Shown: positions 33,968 through 41,517, numbered from the stretch's first letter. The stretch: 41,976 nucleotides of DNA from an uncultured Acetatifactor sp. (GCA_910577185.1 CAJTLR010000030.1:1-41976); one strand, 5' to 3'. Made by a program: numbers and translations. Notes: generated from the sequence alone by a model not told the origin.

Positions 33968-34249
33968 ATGGGAAAGATTTTGGAAGCACTTTTGACCGAG
34001 CAGCTTCGTGTAGACAGCGGAACGGAACAGCGCACTCCCGAACATCGGGCACTATGTGAAAAAAGCGGCACACTTCAGGACGCATTAGCTGAAACACTGA
34101 ACGACAAACAAAAAGAGCTGCTTGAAGAACTGGTTGAAACGCTTTTTGATGAAAGCAGTTGCAACGAACAGGTAAAATTTGAGCGTGGTTTCCGTTTGGG
34201 CGTTCTGATAACATCAGAAATCTTTTACGCACAGGACATATTTCTTTAA
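33968..34249 (+). CDS. DUF6809-like small protein
   Basis: The 93-residue product begins MGKILEALLTEQLRVDSG and ends in FERGFRLGVLITSEIF, a layout I associate with the DUF6809 family of small helical proteins on Firmicutes mobile elements. The name is from memory and uncertain. It is acidic and helical, with no membrane segment. AAGGACAG precedes the ATG. It is followed by two more small genes in the same direction, a likely operon. Confidence 0.7.
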   Translation: MGKILEALLTEQLRVDSGTEQRTPEHRALCEKSGTLQDALAETLNDKQKELLEELVETLFDESSCNEQVKFERGFRLGVLITSEIFYAQDIFL

Positions 34250-34300
34250 GCCAAATGCTTAATCAGCTTGAAAACTGCTAATCAGCTAAAAGGAGGCGCT

Positions 34301-34690
34301 ATGAATAAAAAAAAGACCTATATCACTGACGAAGAGAAAGAAAAATGCCAAAAGGTTGTGGACGCTTTTGCTGAACTGTTTGAAAATGAGGATTTAACCG
34401 TTGTCAATGCCGGAAAGTATGGTTTTATAAAATTACAGTATTTCAGGTCACATCTTGGATTTGATAACGCATTTTCTTTTAATGACAGCAAACGCCTGTT
34501 TAATGACCTTTGGAATGAATGGCTTGACACACAGCTTCTTAATATTGCAGACAACACGCCAATGGAAGAAATGGATTATGACGACATACTAAAATGTCTG
34601 CCGCAGGAAACACAGCAGAAACTTTTAGGTATGCAGAAACGCTTTGCAGAAAAAGCAGGCATTGAGGATATACCAGATAACATCATGTAA
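34301..34690 (+). CDS. Hypothetical element protein
   Basis: The 129-residue product (MNKKKTYITDEEKEKCQKVV at the start) is acidic and predominantly helical. Its central QYFRSHLGFDNAFSF and the ending LLGMQKRFAEKAGIEDIPD give no recognised family. AAAAGGAGG lies five bases before the ATG at 34301, which is therefore preferred over an earlier in-frame ATG at 34268. The next gene starts on the base after its stop (TAAATG), so they are coupled. Confidence 0.75.
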   Translation: MNKKKTYITDEEKEKCQKVVDAFAELFENEDLTVVNAGKYGFIKLQYFRSHLGFDNAFSFNDSKRLFNDLWNEWLDTQLLNIADNTPMEEMDYDDILKCLPQETQQKLLGMQKRFAEKAGIEDIPDNIM

Positions 34691-35005
34691 ATGAAACAAA
34701 AGATGCTGTTCCGTTATGAGGGCACGAAAGCGATTTCAGCCGCCAATGACTGCAAAGCAGCATACAGTGCTGTTGCTTACAGATTGGGGCTGCAGGACGG
34801 AATAAAACTTGCATTTGAAATGAAAGAATTTGAATACCCCTATATGCAAAAAGACATTTTCAAGGAGAAAGTGTCTTTTTGTCAGATAGGGGTAATTTCT
34901 TATTTCACTCGTGTAATGTTCTGTTTGCGCAATGATGATTTCAGGGCTTGTATCGTATCCGTAATAATCATCAGTTCATGGCTGGAACAGTCCTCCAGTA
35001 TATGA
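34691..35005 (+). CDS. Hypothetical protein, 3' end doubtful
   Basis: The frame starts directly after the previous stop. Its first about 55 residues (FRYEGTKAISAANDCKAAYS, YRLGLQDGIKLAFEMKEFEY) look like a real helical protein. The remaining about 45 residues run through a terminator-like hairpin (34847-34881) and then antisense to the XRE gene, so they are unlikely to be native. The gene has probably lost its original stop or 3' end. No function recognised. Confidence 0.5.
   Translation: MKQKMLFRYEGTKAISAANDCKAAYSAVAYRLGLQDGIKLAFEMKEFEYPYMQKDIFKEKVSFCQIGVISYFTRVMFCLRNDDFRACIVSVIIISSWLEQSSSI
34847..34881. terminator. Bidirectional terminator-like hairpin
   Basis: CAAAAAGACA (34847-34856) pairs with TGTCTTTTTG (34872-34881), and TTTC/GAAA extend the stem inside. 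There are A/T runs on both strands. It lies between the plus-strand small-gene operon and the convergent XRE gene, inside the doubtful 3' part of the former. Confidence 0.7.
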
Positions 35006-35250
35006 GTAATTTCAGAAATATATGTATATTCTGCCCGTTCCAATTCGTCACATAAAAGCTCATCAGCAGAGCAGGATAAAGCGTTTAATATAGCGATAAA
35101 TACTTTTAGGCTTGGAATGCAGTTTCCTGTTTCAATATGAGATATATGTGTTGTGCCAACATCACATAATTCCGCTAACTTTTCCTGTGATAGGTTGCAG
35201 GCGATTCTTTGTTTCCTGATTTTCCCGCCAATCGTTTTATAATCTATCAT
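34900..35250 (-). CDS. XRE family transcriptional regulator
   Basis: The 116-residue product begins MIDYKTIGGKIRKQRIACNL and has a Cro/CI helix-turn-helix (about residues 8-62: LSQEKLAELCDVGTTHISHI, PSLKVFIAILNALSCSADEL). A short helical tail follows. GAGGTGG precedes the ATG at 35250; a longer frame upstream is hydrophobic and unsupported. It is the only minus-strand gene in this part and sits beside the three-gene unknown cassette, which it may control. Confidence 0.88.
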   Translation of the reverse strand: MIDYKTIGGKIRKQRIACNLSQEKLAELCDVGTTHISHIETGNCIPSLKVFIAILNALSCSADELLCDELERAEYTYISEITHILEDCSSHELMIITDTIQALKSSLRKQNITRVK

Positions 35251-35510
35251 TGTTACCACCTCATACGCATTGTAGGTGCAAGTCGATAAAATAATAATGA
35301 TGTATAAGTGCAATCGGATTAAATAATGCAAAAACCATAAAAAAATTTGTTTAAATGACGATATATATAATAAAGCCATAAAAAAGTTTTAAGTTTCATG
35401 AGTGCATGATGGTCGTATAGCTGATTTTCACCATTAATAATTCAAAGGTGGAAAAACACAGGTCATGTACAGTATCGGTTTTGTGAAGCAAAGACGGCGG
35501 TGATTTTATA

Positions 35511-35579
35511 GTCATTTTCTGCAAATAATGGTCACTTTCTGTTATGTGGGTTTGAAAAATGGTTACATCTGCCGACAGA
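35511..35579 (+). promoter_or_regulatory. Control region of the first cassette gene
   Basis: It contains the second paired TTTTCTGC motif (35511-35541) and the cassette box ATGG-TTACA-TCTG-CCGA-CAGA (CAGA at 35576-35579), 43 bases before the ATG at 35623. Otherwise the 372-base gap 35251-35622 is AT-rich, with a weak hairpin (TTTTCACC/GGTGGAAAA) at 35425-35455. Confidence 0.5.
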
Positions 35580-35622
35580 TTTTATATACAGGCAAAAAAT
35601 TTTTATCAAGGAGGATAAAGGT

Positions 35623-36291
35623 ATGTCAAAAATTACAGATTACAGTTTTTTATTTCAAAGTATGTTTGGAACAAAAAGTACAAGTGCAATAGGCAGTTTT
35701 CAACTGTCACAGTTGAACAGCTGTTCTGTTCAGGCACAATTAAAAGCTGCAGGCATTGATACAAACAGCAGGCAGTATAAGGCGGCGATAAAACAGATGA
35801 CATCAAATGCAAACGGAACAATGTATGCGAATATTCAAGGAATAAAAAATCTGATGAAAAGCTATGACAAGGATGGGGACTATATTGATCCTACTACAGG
35901 GCTGGCAGGTCTTTTAGTAACAGAAGAAAACGCAAACAGCAGAAAACGTATCATTTCCATTCCAGAGAGCAGTAAGGATGAAATGTTTGAACTGACGAAG
36001 AAGGAATTTTTGCGTGAAAATGGAGTCTTGAATGGAGATACGACAAAAAGGTCAGATGTATATACCAATATGTACCGCAAGGTACAAAAAAATGACCGGT
36101 TGGCGGCGGGATACACAATGGAACAGTACGAAAGAGCATACAGACAGGCATTTATAGATGCTGCAAGAAAGGCTGATACTAAGTGGGAAATTGGCAAGCC
36201 GATTCCGTCCGGAGCATTGGATGGCATTACAAGAGACTCTATAGAAGCTAACTTGAAGAAAGCAGGTGGTTCTTTAGATGTAAAGATATAA
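35623..36291 (+). CDS. Unknown cassette protein A
   Basis: The 222-residue product begins MSKITDYSFLFQSMFGTKST. It has no signal peptide or membrane segment, is rich in Ser, Asn, Lys and Ala, and carries an Asp-rich loop YDKDGDYIDP at residues 81-90 (D82, D84, D86), like half of an EF-hand. The C-terminal half is helical (MYRKVQKNDRLAAGYTMEQY and following). I have the impression that the DYSFLFQ-type N-terminus recurs in Lachnospiraceae proteins of unknown function, possibly DUF3879, but cannot verify this. AAGGAGGATAAAGGT gives a strong start. First of three genes with shared upstream boxes. Confidence 0.8.
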   Translation: MSKITDYSFLFQSMFGTKSTSAIGSFQLSQLNSCSVQAQLKAAGIDTNSRQYKAAIKQMTSNANGTMYANIQGIKNLMKSYDKDGDYIDPTTGLAGLLVTEENANSRKRIISIPESSKDEMFELTKKEFLRENGVLNGDTTKRSDVYTNMYRKVQKNDRLAAGYTMEQYERAYRQAFIDAARKADTKWEIGKPIPSGALDGITRDSIEANLKKAGGSLDVKI

Positions 36292-36303
36292 TATTCATAT
36301 TTG

Positions 36304-36384
36304 ATTCTGTGGGGGTATATAAACTTTTGCCCCTGTGGAATGCCCAGACTTATTGTAAGGGCATGGGCGGCTCTGACTAGCAGA
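36304..36384 (+). promoter_or_regulatory. Hairpin plus cassette box before cassette gene B
   Basis: Thirteen bases after the stop of gene A, ATTCTGTGGGG pairs with CCCCTGTGGAAT (36304-36341, 12 pairs including G-U). It is followed by GCATGG-GCGGC-TCTG-ACTAG-CAGA (box end 36384). The gene B ATG is 49 bases further. The same order recurs before gene C. Confidence 0.6.
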
Positions 36385-36433
36385 GAGCACCATTGGATAA
36401 GCAAAATAAAAACATTTCAAGGAGGATAATAAA

Positions 36434-37504
36434 ATGTCAATGAATATTAATCAGGACTACAGCCAATTTTACAGAGGTACAACGAATATTCCTGCATATG
36501 GGAGTGGTACAAACAAAAAGGATACCATTGTAAGGTATGAATTTAACACCACAGACGAGCATGGCAACAAAGTTATGGATAAGATGTCAAGGGAAGAAAC
36601 GATTCAGGCAATGAAAGATATCCGTTCACAGTATGGAGATGCGGTCATTGTGGAGTTTTCCGGTGACGGCATGGCTGCCCTTGTAGATAGCAAAAAAGGG
36701 GCGGTAGATGCCAACATGACATTGGAACAACGAGATGCAATGGATGCGAGGAATGCGGCATTCCAAAAAGAGATTACACAGGTGGATAAGTCTTTAAATA
36801 ATCTTCCGACGTATTCTGGGATATACGATGCAGACAAGGCAGTTGCGGCTGCGGTTGAAAACTGCGGCAAAGAGGAGCAGGGATTTGTATATGATATCAT
36901 CCGGCAGAACTTCCTTATCGGAAATAGCGGCTCCATGACGGAGGAGGAACGGCAGGCAAATATCTCACTTGGCATGAAGAAAGCGGAATATGCAGCAGAG
37001 AATTTTATCCCTGAAGACAGCAGGAAATCATTTTTGGAAGCAATGGAATCCATTGCCAAGCTTGCAAGTGCCGGAAAAGCCGACAACAACGGGAACATGG
37101 ACTATGGAATTGCAAAAAACAGGTATCTTGGGCATGGCAGCGGTCTTGTCCGAACCACAAGCGCAATTGACATGATGCGGACAATGGACAAAGACGCATA
37201 TTCCGAATACCAGAAGGTGAAAAAAAACGATGATAGTGGTCTCAGTTCATTAAAATACCTTACAAACTGGTATACGGACGCAGTGAATAAAAATCCTTCG
37301 ATGGTAGATAAATATGAAAAACAGTCGAAAGAATATGTAGAGAAAAATGTGAAAGACCGAAAGCTGGATACTACCTTTGCAGACATTAAAACAGAGAATA
37401 AAGAGGCTTTCCTTAATAGTCTGAAAGCATTCCAAAACAGTAATCCGAATTTCTTTACATCCATTATAAACCGTGAGCTTACTTCAAAGTTTTGGATAGT
37501 TTAG
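36434..37504 (+). CDS. Unknown cassette protein B
   Basis: The 356-residue product begins MSMNINQDYSQFYRGTTNIP. It has no signal peptide, no membrane segment and a single Cys. Residues about 28-80 form a small alpha/beta-looking unit (TIVRYEFNTTDEHGNKV, QYGDAVIVEFSGDGMAALVD). The rest is mainly helical, with EEERQANISLGMKKAEYAAE and a Lys-rich C-terminal third. No recognised family; a DUF4885-like relationship is possible but unverified. AAGGAGGATAATAAA gives a clear start. It is the largest of the three cassette proteins and lies between A and C, with a hairpin-and-box leader on each side. Confidence 0.8.
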   Translation: MSMNINQDYSQFYRGTTNIPAYGSGTNKKDTIVRYEFNTTDEHGNKVMDKMSREETIQAMKDIRSQYGDAVIVEFSGDGMAALVDSKKGAVDANMTLEQRDAMDARNAAFQKEITQVDKSLNNLPTYSGIYDADKAVAAAVENCGKEEQGFVYDIIRQNFLIGNSGSMTEEERQANISLGMKKAEYAAENFIPEDSRKSFLEAMESIAKLASAGKADNNGNMDYGIAKNRYLGHGSGLVRTTSAIDMMRTMDKDAYSEYQKVKKNDDSGLSSLKYLTNWYTDAVNKNPSMVDKYEKQSKEYVEKNVKDRKLDTTFADIKTENKEAFLNSLKAFQNSNPNFFTSIINRELTSKFWIV

Positions 37505-37523
37505 ACGCTTCTGATTTTACCTA

Positions 37524-37603
37524 ATTCCGCAAAGGTGCATAAAATTTTGCACCCTGCGGAATGTTTCGGTTTGTGATGAGCATGGACAATTCTGACCGAC
37601 AGA
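37524..37603 (+). promoter_or_regulatory. Hairpin plus cassette box before cassette gene C
   Basis: Twenty bases after the stop of gene B, ATTCCGCA pairs with TGCGGAAT and, inside, GGTGCA pairs with TGCACC (37524-37562). The text then runs GCATGG-ACAAT-TCTG-ACCGA-CAGA (end 37603), 38 bases before the gene C ATG. It is clearly related to the leader of gene B, including CCCTG(T/C)GGAATG after the stem. Confidence 0.6.
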
Positions 37604-37641
37604 TAAATTGTAAGATTAAAAATGATTGGAGAATTTGATAA

Positions 37642-38130
37642 ATGGGTATCAACGGCATTGGCGTAACAGGTTATCCGACAATCGGATATACAACAAAGAA
37701 TACTGAAACTGTGGCTGAGGGATTTACGGAAATTGTGGCTGAAAAAGCGACACAGAATGAAAAGCCGGACTACGATGAAAAAGCCTTTGAATCTGTGGGT
37801 GCGAATGCACCGGAAGAAGTAAAACAGGCATGGATGGAGGCGGCAAAGGAAGTAAGTGCGAACGGTCTTGGGCTCAGGAAGAATGGTATGTTGAGCCATA
37901 TATCACAAATGATGGTGCAAAGATGTAATAAAATGCTGAAAGGTGAAACGGACAATACGGATATTTTGGGAAACACAGTGGAATCTGCAATCCAAGCAAC
38001 AAAACAGGCACTGTATGACTTGGAGCACCCGAAGGCATATGTACCGAAAAGCATAGAGGTTCAACAGGCACAGCTTAAAGAAAAGGCATTTTATACAGCG
38101 TTTTTGGAAAAACTGGAAAACTGCTTATAA
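37642..38130 (+). CDS. Unknown cassette protein C
   Basis: The 162-residue product begins with a Gly/Tyr/Thr-rich stretch (MGINGIGVTGYPTIGYTTKN). It continues with an acidic linker and then a helical segment, NAPEEVKQAWMEAAKEVSAN, GLGLRKNGMLSHISQMMVQR. The C-terminus is Lys/Gln/Glu-rich. I think similar small proteins recur in Lachnospiraceae genomes, but I know of no function. It has no signal peptide or membrane helix. The ribosome-binding site (TTGGAGAATTTGATAA) is weaker than for A and B. A strong terminator follows. Confidence 0.78.
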   Translation: MGINGIGVTGYPTIGYTTKNTETVAEGFTEIVAEKATQNEKPDYDEKAFESVGANAPEEVKQAWMEAAKEVSANGLGLRKNGMLSHISQMMVQRCNKMLKGETDNTDILGNTVESAIQATKQALYDLEHPKAYVPKSIEVQQAQLKEKAFYTAFLEKLENCL

Positions 38131-38143
38131 AAAAAGTTATGAT

Positions 38144-38221
38144 GATTTACCGCTGATAAATACAGAGATAGATTATGAGCAAAACTTAAAAATCTACCTC
38201 TGTATTTTATTGCAGTAAATC
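38144..38221. terminator. Long bidirectional terminator
   Basis: An imperfect inverted repeat with about 32-base arms spans 38144-38221: GATTTAC/GTAAATC at the ends and AATACAGAG-A-TAGATT/AATCTA-C-CTCTGTATT at the core (38159-38174/38191-38206), followed by TTTTATT on the plus strand. It separates the convergent cassette and relaxase genes. Confidence 0.8.
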
Positions 38222-38254
38222 ACAACAATCAGGAATGAAGGAAAAAGGGAAGTT

Positions 38255-39757
38255 TTATCTCGCTCCTCTGCCCTTGCTGTGAACGCTGTGTTTTTTCTTT
38301 TGCTCTTCTGCTATTGTTTTTTGATAATTCTGTAACCTGTCATGCAAAGTATCTTTTGGAGTTTTCATTCCATAAGCTTCTTCCCATTTAGCATCGTTTT
38401 CCTGATAATCAGCATAGGCGCTTCTGCTCACGCCGTATGCCCGATAAAAATCGTGGACTGTCTGATAACCATAGCGTTTTACAATACCCGACAATCCTTT
38501 TTTCAAGAGGTCAACACGTTCATTTGCCCTGTCAAGTTTACCCTGCAATTCCTTTTTCTTGGTAAGTTTGGCTATGCCTTTCAGGTTATTGATTTCCTCT
38601 TCTATGGCATTGCGTTCCCGTTCTGCGTCAAATATAATTCCGTTCTGTTTGGATAATTCAATATATATTTTATGCAGCTTGGGATACGCTGCCGCATCTG
38701 CGGGCATGGCAGGTCTTGGCGGTGGCTGTTCCGATATTTTTTGCGGCATTTCAGGTGCCGCTTTGGTTTCGGTTTCTTTTGGCGGCGTGACAGATGCATA
38801 TTTAGGTTCTGTATGGAGAATTTTTTCCGACAGTTCCACTGCTTTTTTCATTACCTTAGAAACCAAGAGCACCAGTGCGGCAATGGCTGTGGAAATAATA
38901 CTGCTGAAAAGTTCCGGCTTACTGCCAAACAGCCGGAAGGATTCCTTCATGCGGTCTGTGATATATTCCTGCTTTATCTGTCGTATCTCTGTTTCCGTTA
39001 CGCCGCTGACAATCGCCCTGTCAACCTCCTGATTCCAACGCATACGCTTTTCATTATCCGTCTGTATCTGTTCCGCTTTCGGGTTATTTTTCCCTATCTT
39101 CTTGGTGGCAAGGTACAGACCATTGCTGTCAAAAACGTGCAGTTTTTCTTTATCGTCTTTTATGAGGGCATTGATAAGGTCAGTGTAAAAATGTTTTACC
39201 TCGTCCACAAAGCTGTCCTGCTTAAACAGCCTGTCTTTGGGTGTAAAGAGATTGCGCTCATAGACCTCGCCCTTCTTCACAATCCTGCACCCTTTGCGGA
39301 TTTCCCCATTTTCATCAAGTATTTCTTTTTTGGTGCGGACGTGTTTCCCCTGCTCATTATAGAACATATTTCTCGACGCCGTTTTTTCTATGGGTTCGGG
39401 CAGCCGCCTTCTCTCTGAAAAAATGAGGTGGATATGGTAGTTCGTTTTCCGCTTGTTATGATGCAGCGCCGAAACGCACTCCACACCGTATTTTTCTTTA
39501 AACCGTTCTGTAAACAACTGTAACAGCTTATCCGGCTCATAGAGGTCTGGAAAAGATTCGGGAAGGGCAATGATAAATTCCCTAGCCTCAATGCATTTTC
39601 CCTCTGTGCCGCTTTTCTGAAATTCCTGCTGGCTGCATTTTGCAAGCTCCGTCCAATAATGCCGGTCTGTTGTTTCATAAACTGCATACAGGTTTTCCTG
39701 TTTCGCATGGCTGGATATATAAGTTATCCTGCCCCTGACATCAGGCAGCTTGCCCAT
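38255..39757 (-). CDS. MobA/MobL-type relaxase
   Basis: The relaxase nicks oriT and pilots the strand during mobilisation. The N-terminal domain shows RGRITYISSHAKQENLYAVY (candidate catalytic Tyr residues) and the HUH-type metal site in HHNKRKTNYHIHLIF. After it come a long charged region, a hydrophobic stretch (FSSIISTAIAALVLLVSKV), a Pro-rich linker and a coiled-coil C-terminus (about 500 residues in all). The first in-frame ATG inside the conserved region is at 39757. Family proteins usually begin MPRHSFIRMGKL, and here that first codon is ATA (39781-39779) behind GGAGGGAGG. The open frame up to 39946 covers oriT-like DNA and is probably not translated. Confidence 0.85.
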   Translation of the reverse strand: MGKLPDVRGRITYISSHAKQENLYAVYETTDRHYWTELAKCSQQEFQKSGTEGKCIEAREFIIALPESFPDLYEPDKLLQLFTERFKEKYGVECVSALHHNKRKTNYHIHLIFSERRRLPEPIEKTASRNMFYNEQGKHVRTKKEILDENGEIRKGCRIVKKGEVYERNLFTPKDRLFKQDSFVDEVKHFYTDLINALIKDDKEKLHVFDSNGLYLATKKIGKNNPKAEQIQTDNEKRMRWNQEVDRAIVSGVTETEIRQIKQEYITDRMKESFRLFGSKPELFSSIISTAIAALVLLVSKVMKKAVELSEKILHTEPKYASVTPPKETETKAAPEMPQKISEQPPPRPAMPADAAAYPKLHKIYIELSKQNGIIFDAERERNAIEEEINNLKGIAKLTKKKELQGKLDRANERVDLLKKGLSGIVKRYGYQTVHDFYRAYGVSRSAYADYQENDAKWEEAYGMKTPKDTLHDRLQNYQKTIAEEQKKKHSVHSKGRGAR

Positions 39758-39858
39758 GCGTATAAATGAATGTCTTGGTATTGTGCCTTGTCCTCCCTCC
39801 TGCAGATGGATGCGGAGTAGGAAAAGCGGCGGTATCCCAAAAGCGGAAGCATTTGCAA

Positions 39859-39875
39859 GGTCAGCTCTGCTGACC
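39859..39875. other. Candidate oriT inverted repeat
   Basis: GGTCAGC-TCT-GCTGACC is a perfect 7-bp inverted repeat about 100 bases upstream of the relaxase start. It is flanked by TTGCAA and CCCCTGCAAGG, and by TTGGGATACCGCC-type text on the relaxase side (minus strand). Position and form match nick-site regions of MobA/MobL systems; the nick itself cannot be placed. Confidence 0.55.
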
Positions 39876-40017
39876 TCTGCCCCCTGCAAGGGCGAAATTC
39901 CCATTGCATAAACGCAGTTTGTGCAATGGGTGTATTTCGCTCTCAAACGCCGAGGGCTTAAAAAAAGAAAAATCCCTCCTAAAATGTCTGGATTGAGACT
40001 GTAAAAAATACTGCAAT

Positions 40018-40152
40018 GATAGTAAAAAATGATGTCATCTGCATTTGAGTGATAGCAAAAATTGATACCATATATGATAGTAAAAATTGATATATCTGCC
40101 TTTAGATGATAGCAAAAAGTAATATCACATATGATAGTGAAAATGCTGCTAT
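40018..40152. repeat. Iteron-like GATAG(T/C)AAAAA repeats
   Basis: GATAG(T/C)(A/G)AAAA starts at 40018, 40051, 40076, 40108 and 40133. The spacing alternates 33, 25, 32, 25, so the real unit is a pair of about 57-58 bp. They lie between the relaxase 5' end and the excisionase gene, in DNA without coding capacity. This fits an origin or accessory-protein binding region. Confidence 0.75.
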
Positions 40153-40179
40153 GACAGTCGCAACACCATTATCTGAAAT

Positions 40180-40347
40180 ATCAGTTGATTTTTTTTACTG
40201 AAAATAGGAAAATCAGTTTGTTTTTACAGCCGCTTTACATCACATTGGGAATACCGTTCAAAACATCAGTTGACTTTTTCAACTGAAAATACAGAAATCA
40301 GTTGATTTTTTAGGTCCACTCACATGAAATGGACTGATTTTTTCAAC
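40180..40347. repeat. TCAGTTGA-T-tract repeats with hairpins
   Basis: (A)TCAGTTGA or a close variant followed by a T-run occurs at about 40180, 40212, 40265 and 40296, with an inverted form (ACTGATTTTTTCAACT) at 40333. CAGTTGACTTTTTCAACTG (40266-40284) is a hairpin; GGTCCACTC/ATGGAC (40312-40335) supports another. Function unknown; with the neighbouring iterons they form a 330-base repeat-only region. Confidence 0.65.
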
Positions 40348-40376
40348 TTACTTTCTGCTTTTCCCAAAATTTCCGC

Positions 40377-40479
40377 TTGTACCGGAAGGAAGCACATGAT
40401 ATAATCTATTTGCGTGTAGGTATATCATGGCTTCGGTCTGATACATACCTGAGGCGGTTTCGTAAGAAGCCGCCTTTTA
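40377..40479 (+). ncRNA. Predicted small structured RNA with own promoter and terminator
   Basis: TTGTAC (40377-40382), exactly 17 bases, TATAAT (40400-40405) make a promoter. The transcript would start near 40412 and folds into AGGTAT-ATCA / TGAT-AC-ATACCT (40418-40450, loop containing GGCTTCGGTC). A second stem, GGCGGTTTC-GTAA-GAAGCCGCC (40453-40474), is followed by TTTT. The total is about 68 bases, with no plausible gene beyond a four-codon ATG frame. It ends against the 3' end of the convergent excisionase gene. Confidence 0.6.
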
Positions 40480-40707
40480 TACTGCTGATTTTCTTGTTAC
40501 CGCTTTTACATCGCCCTTATCCCGCAGGTTCTTTCCCTCGTTCACTTCCATGAACTTTTCCAAAATATCGCTTTTGATAAGTACCTTTCGCCCGACTTTT
40601 AAGACCGGCAGCTTTCCCCATTCCACAAGGTTTCTCATGGTATTCCTGCCGATTCCCGTATACTCGGATGCTTCCTCGATTGTCATTGCAATCTTCGTTT
40701 CTGTCAT
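40477..40707 (-). CDS. xis: Excisionase-type DNA-binding protein
   Basis: The product of about 76 residues has the MerR/excisionase winged helix-turn-helix: MTIEEASEYTGIGRNTMRNL, then WGKLPVLKVGRKVLIKSDIL, as in Tn916-type Xis and many element-encoded Xis proteins. AAGGAGG lies eight bases before the ATG at 40707. It is divergent from the XRE gene and close to the integrase, the usual module for controlling excision. Confidence 0.87.
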   Translation of the reverse strand: MTETKIAMTIEEASEYTGIGRNTMRNLVEWGKLPVLKVGRKVLIKSDILEKFMEVNEGKNLRDKGDVKAVTRKSAV

Positions 40708-40822
40708 CAACTTCCCTCCTTTTGAATTGCATTACGCAATTTTGCGTGTACTGATACTATACTGCTTTTATATTCCCTTGTCAAGCGTTATGATAATACG
40801 AAAATTGTTTTTAAGTTGCATA

Positions 40823-40851
40823 TTGCATTATTGCTTTTTGTATGCTATAGT
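40823..40851 (+). promoter_or_regulatory. Promoter of the XRE regulator
   Basis: TTGCAT (40823-40828), 17 bases, TATAGT (40846-40851) lie 31 bases before the XRE ATG. The intergenic region also has GCATTACGCAATTTTGCG (40730-40747) and repeated TTGCAT, possible operators shared with the divergent xis promoter. Confidence 0.6.
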
Positions 40852-40882
40852 ATAAACATACCGACAAAGGAGGCGTATCAAC

Positions 40883-41512
40883 ATGAAAGACAAAGAATTG
40901 CGCAGGATGATCGGTAGCAGGGCAAAGCAGCGGAGGGTGGAGTTGGGGCTGAACCAGCCTTATGTCGCAGAGAAGATGGGGGTAGCCACTTCCACAATCG
41001 TGCGCTATGAGGCGGGTACAATCGACAACACAAAGAAACTGGTCTTGGAAGGTCTGTCAGAAGCCCTCCATGTATCCGTGGAGTGGTTAAAGGGAGAAAC
41101 AGAGGAATACCAGACAGACATTACGGATAAAAGGGAATTGTTGATTCGTGATGCAATGTCCTCCATTCTCGAAAAGCTGCCTTATGACATGGAACAGGCA
41201 GAATCGGACTTTTCAAAAGATATACTGCTGCTGATGTTAAGGGAGTATGAATTGTTCGTAGATTCTTTTCAGTCTGCCTGTAAGAATTTCAAGGACAATG
41301 CGGAAAATGCCGCACTCGCCCAGACGATGGGGTTTGAATCAAATAAGGAATATAACGAGATTATGTTCCTTCGGGAAATCACCCACACTGTAAATATGTT
41401 TAATGACATGGGCGACATTGTAAGGCTCTATTCCAAAAATCCCGAAACAGCCACCGTAAGGCTTGCAAATCTTCTTTCTATGGTATCGGGGGAAGAATCC
41501 GAATCGGTATAG
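40883..41512 (+). CDS. XRE family transcriptional regulator of the integration module
   Basis: The 209-residue product has an N-terminal Cro/CI helix-turn-helix (residues 4-62: IGSRAKQRRVELGLNQPYVA, GVATSTIVRYEAGTIDN, LSEALHVSVEWLKGE). A helical C-terminal domain of about 140 residues follows, probably for oligomerisation or sensing. AAAGGAGG precedes the ATG. It sits between xis (divergent) and int (same direction), the classic place for an excision or immunity repressor. It lacks a visible Ser/Lys cleavage site, so it is not obviously a LexA-like repressor. Confidence 0.9.
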   Translation: MKDKELRRMIGSRAKQRRVELGLNQPYVAEKMGVATSTIVRYEAGTIDNTKKLVLEGLSEALHVSVEWLKGETEEYQTDITDKRELLIRDAMSSILEKLPYDMEQAESDFSKDILLLMLREYELFVDSFQSACKNFKDNAENAALAQTMGFESNKEYNEIMFLREITHTVNMFNDMGDIVRLYSKNPETATVRLANLLSMVSGEESESV

Positions 41513-41517
41513 TAAAG

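Noticed and set aside
39758..39946. N-terminal extension of the relaxase upstream of 39757
   Set aside because: This text is derived from oriT-like inverted-repeat DNA and does not resemble the relaxase N-terminus; the GGAGGGAGG site lies after it.
40018..40152. CRISPR array
   Set aside because: The conserved core is only about 11 bases, the intervening text is also repeated in pairs, and there are no cas genes.
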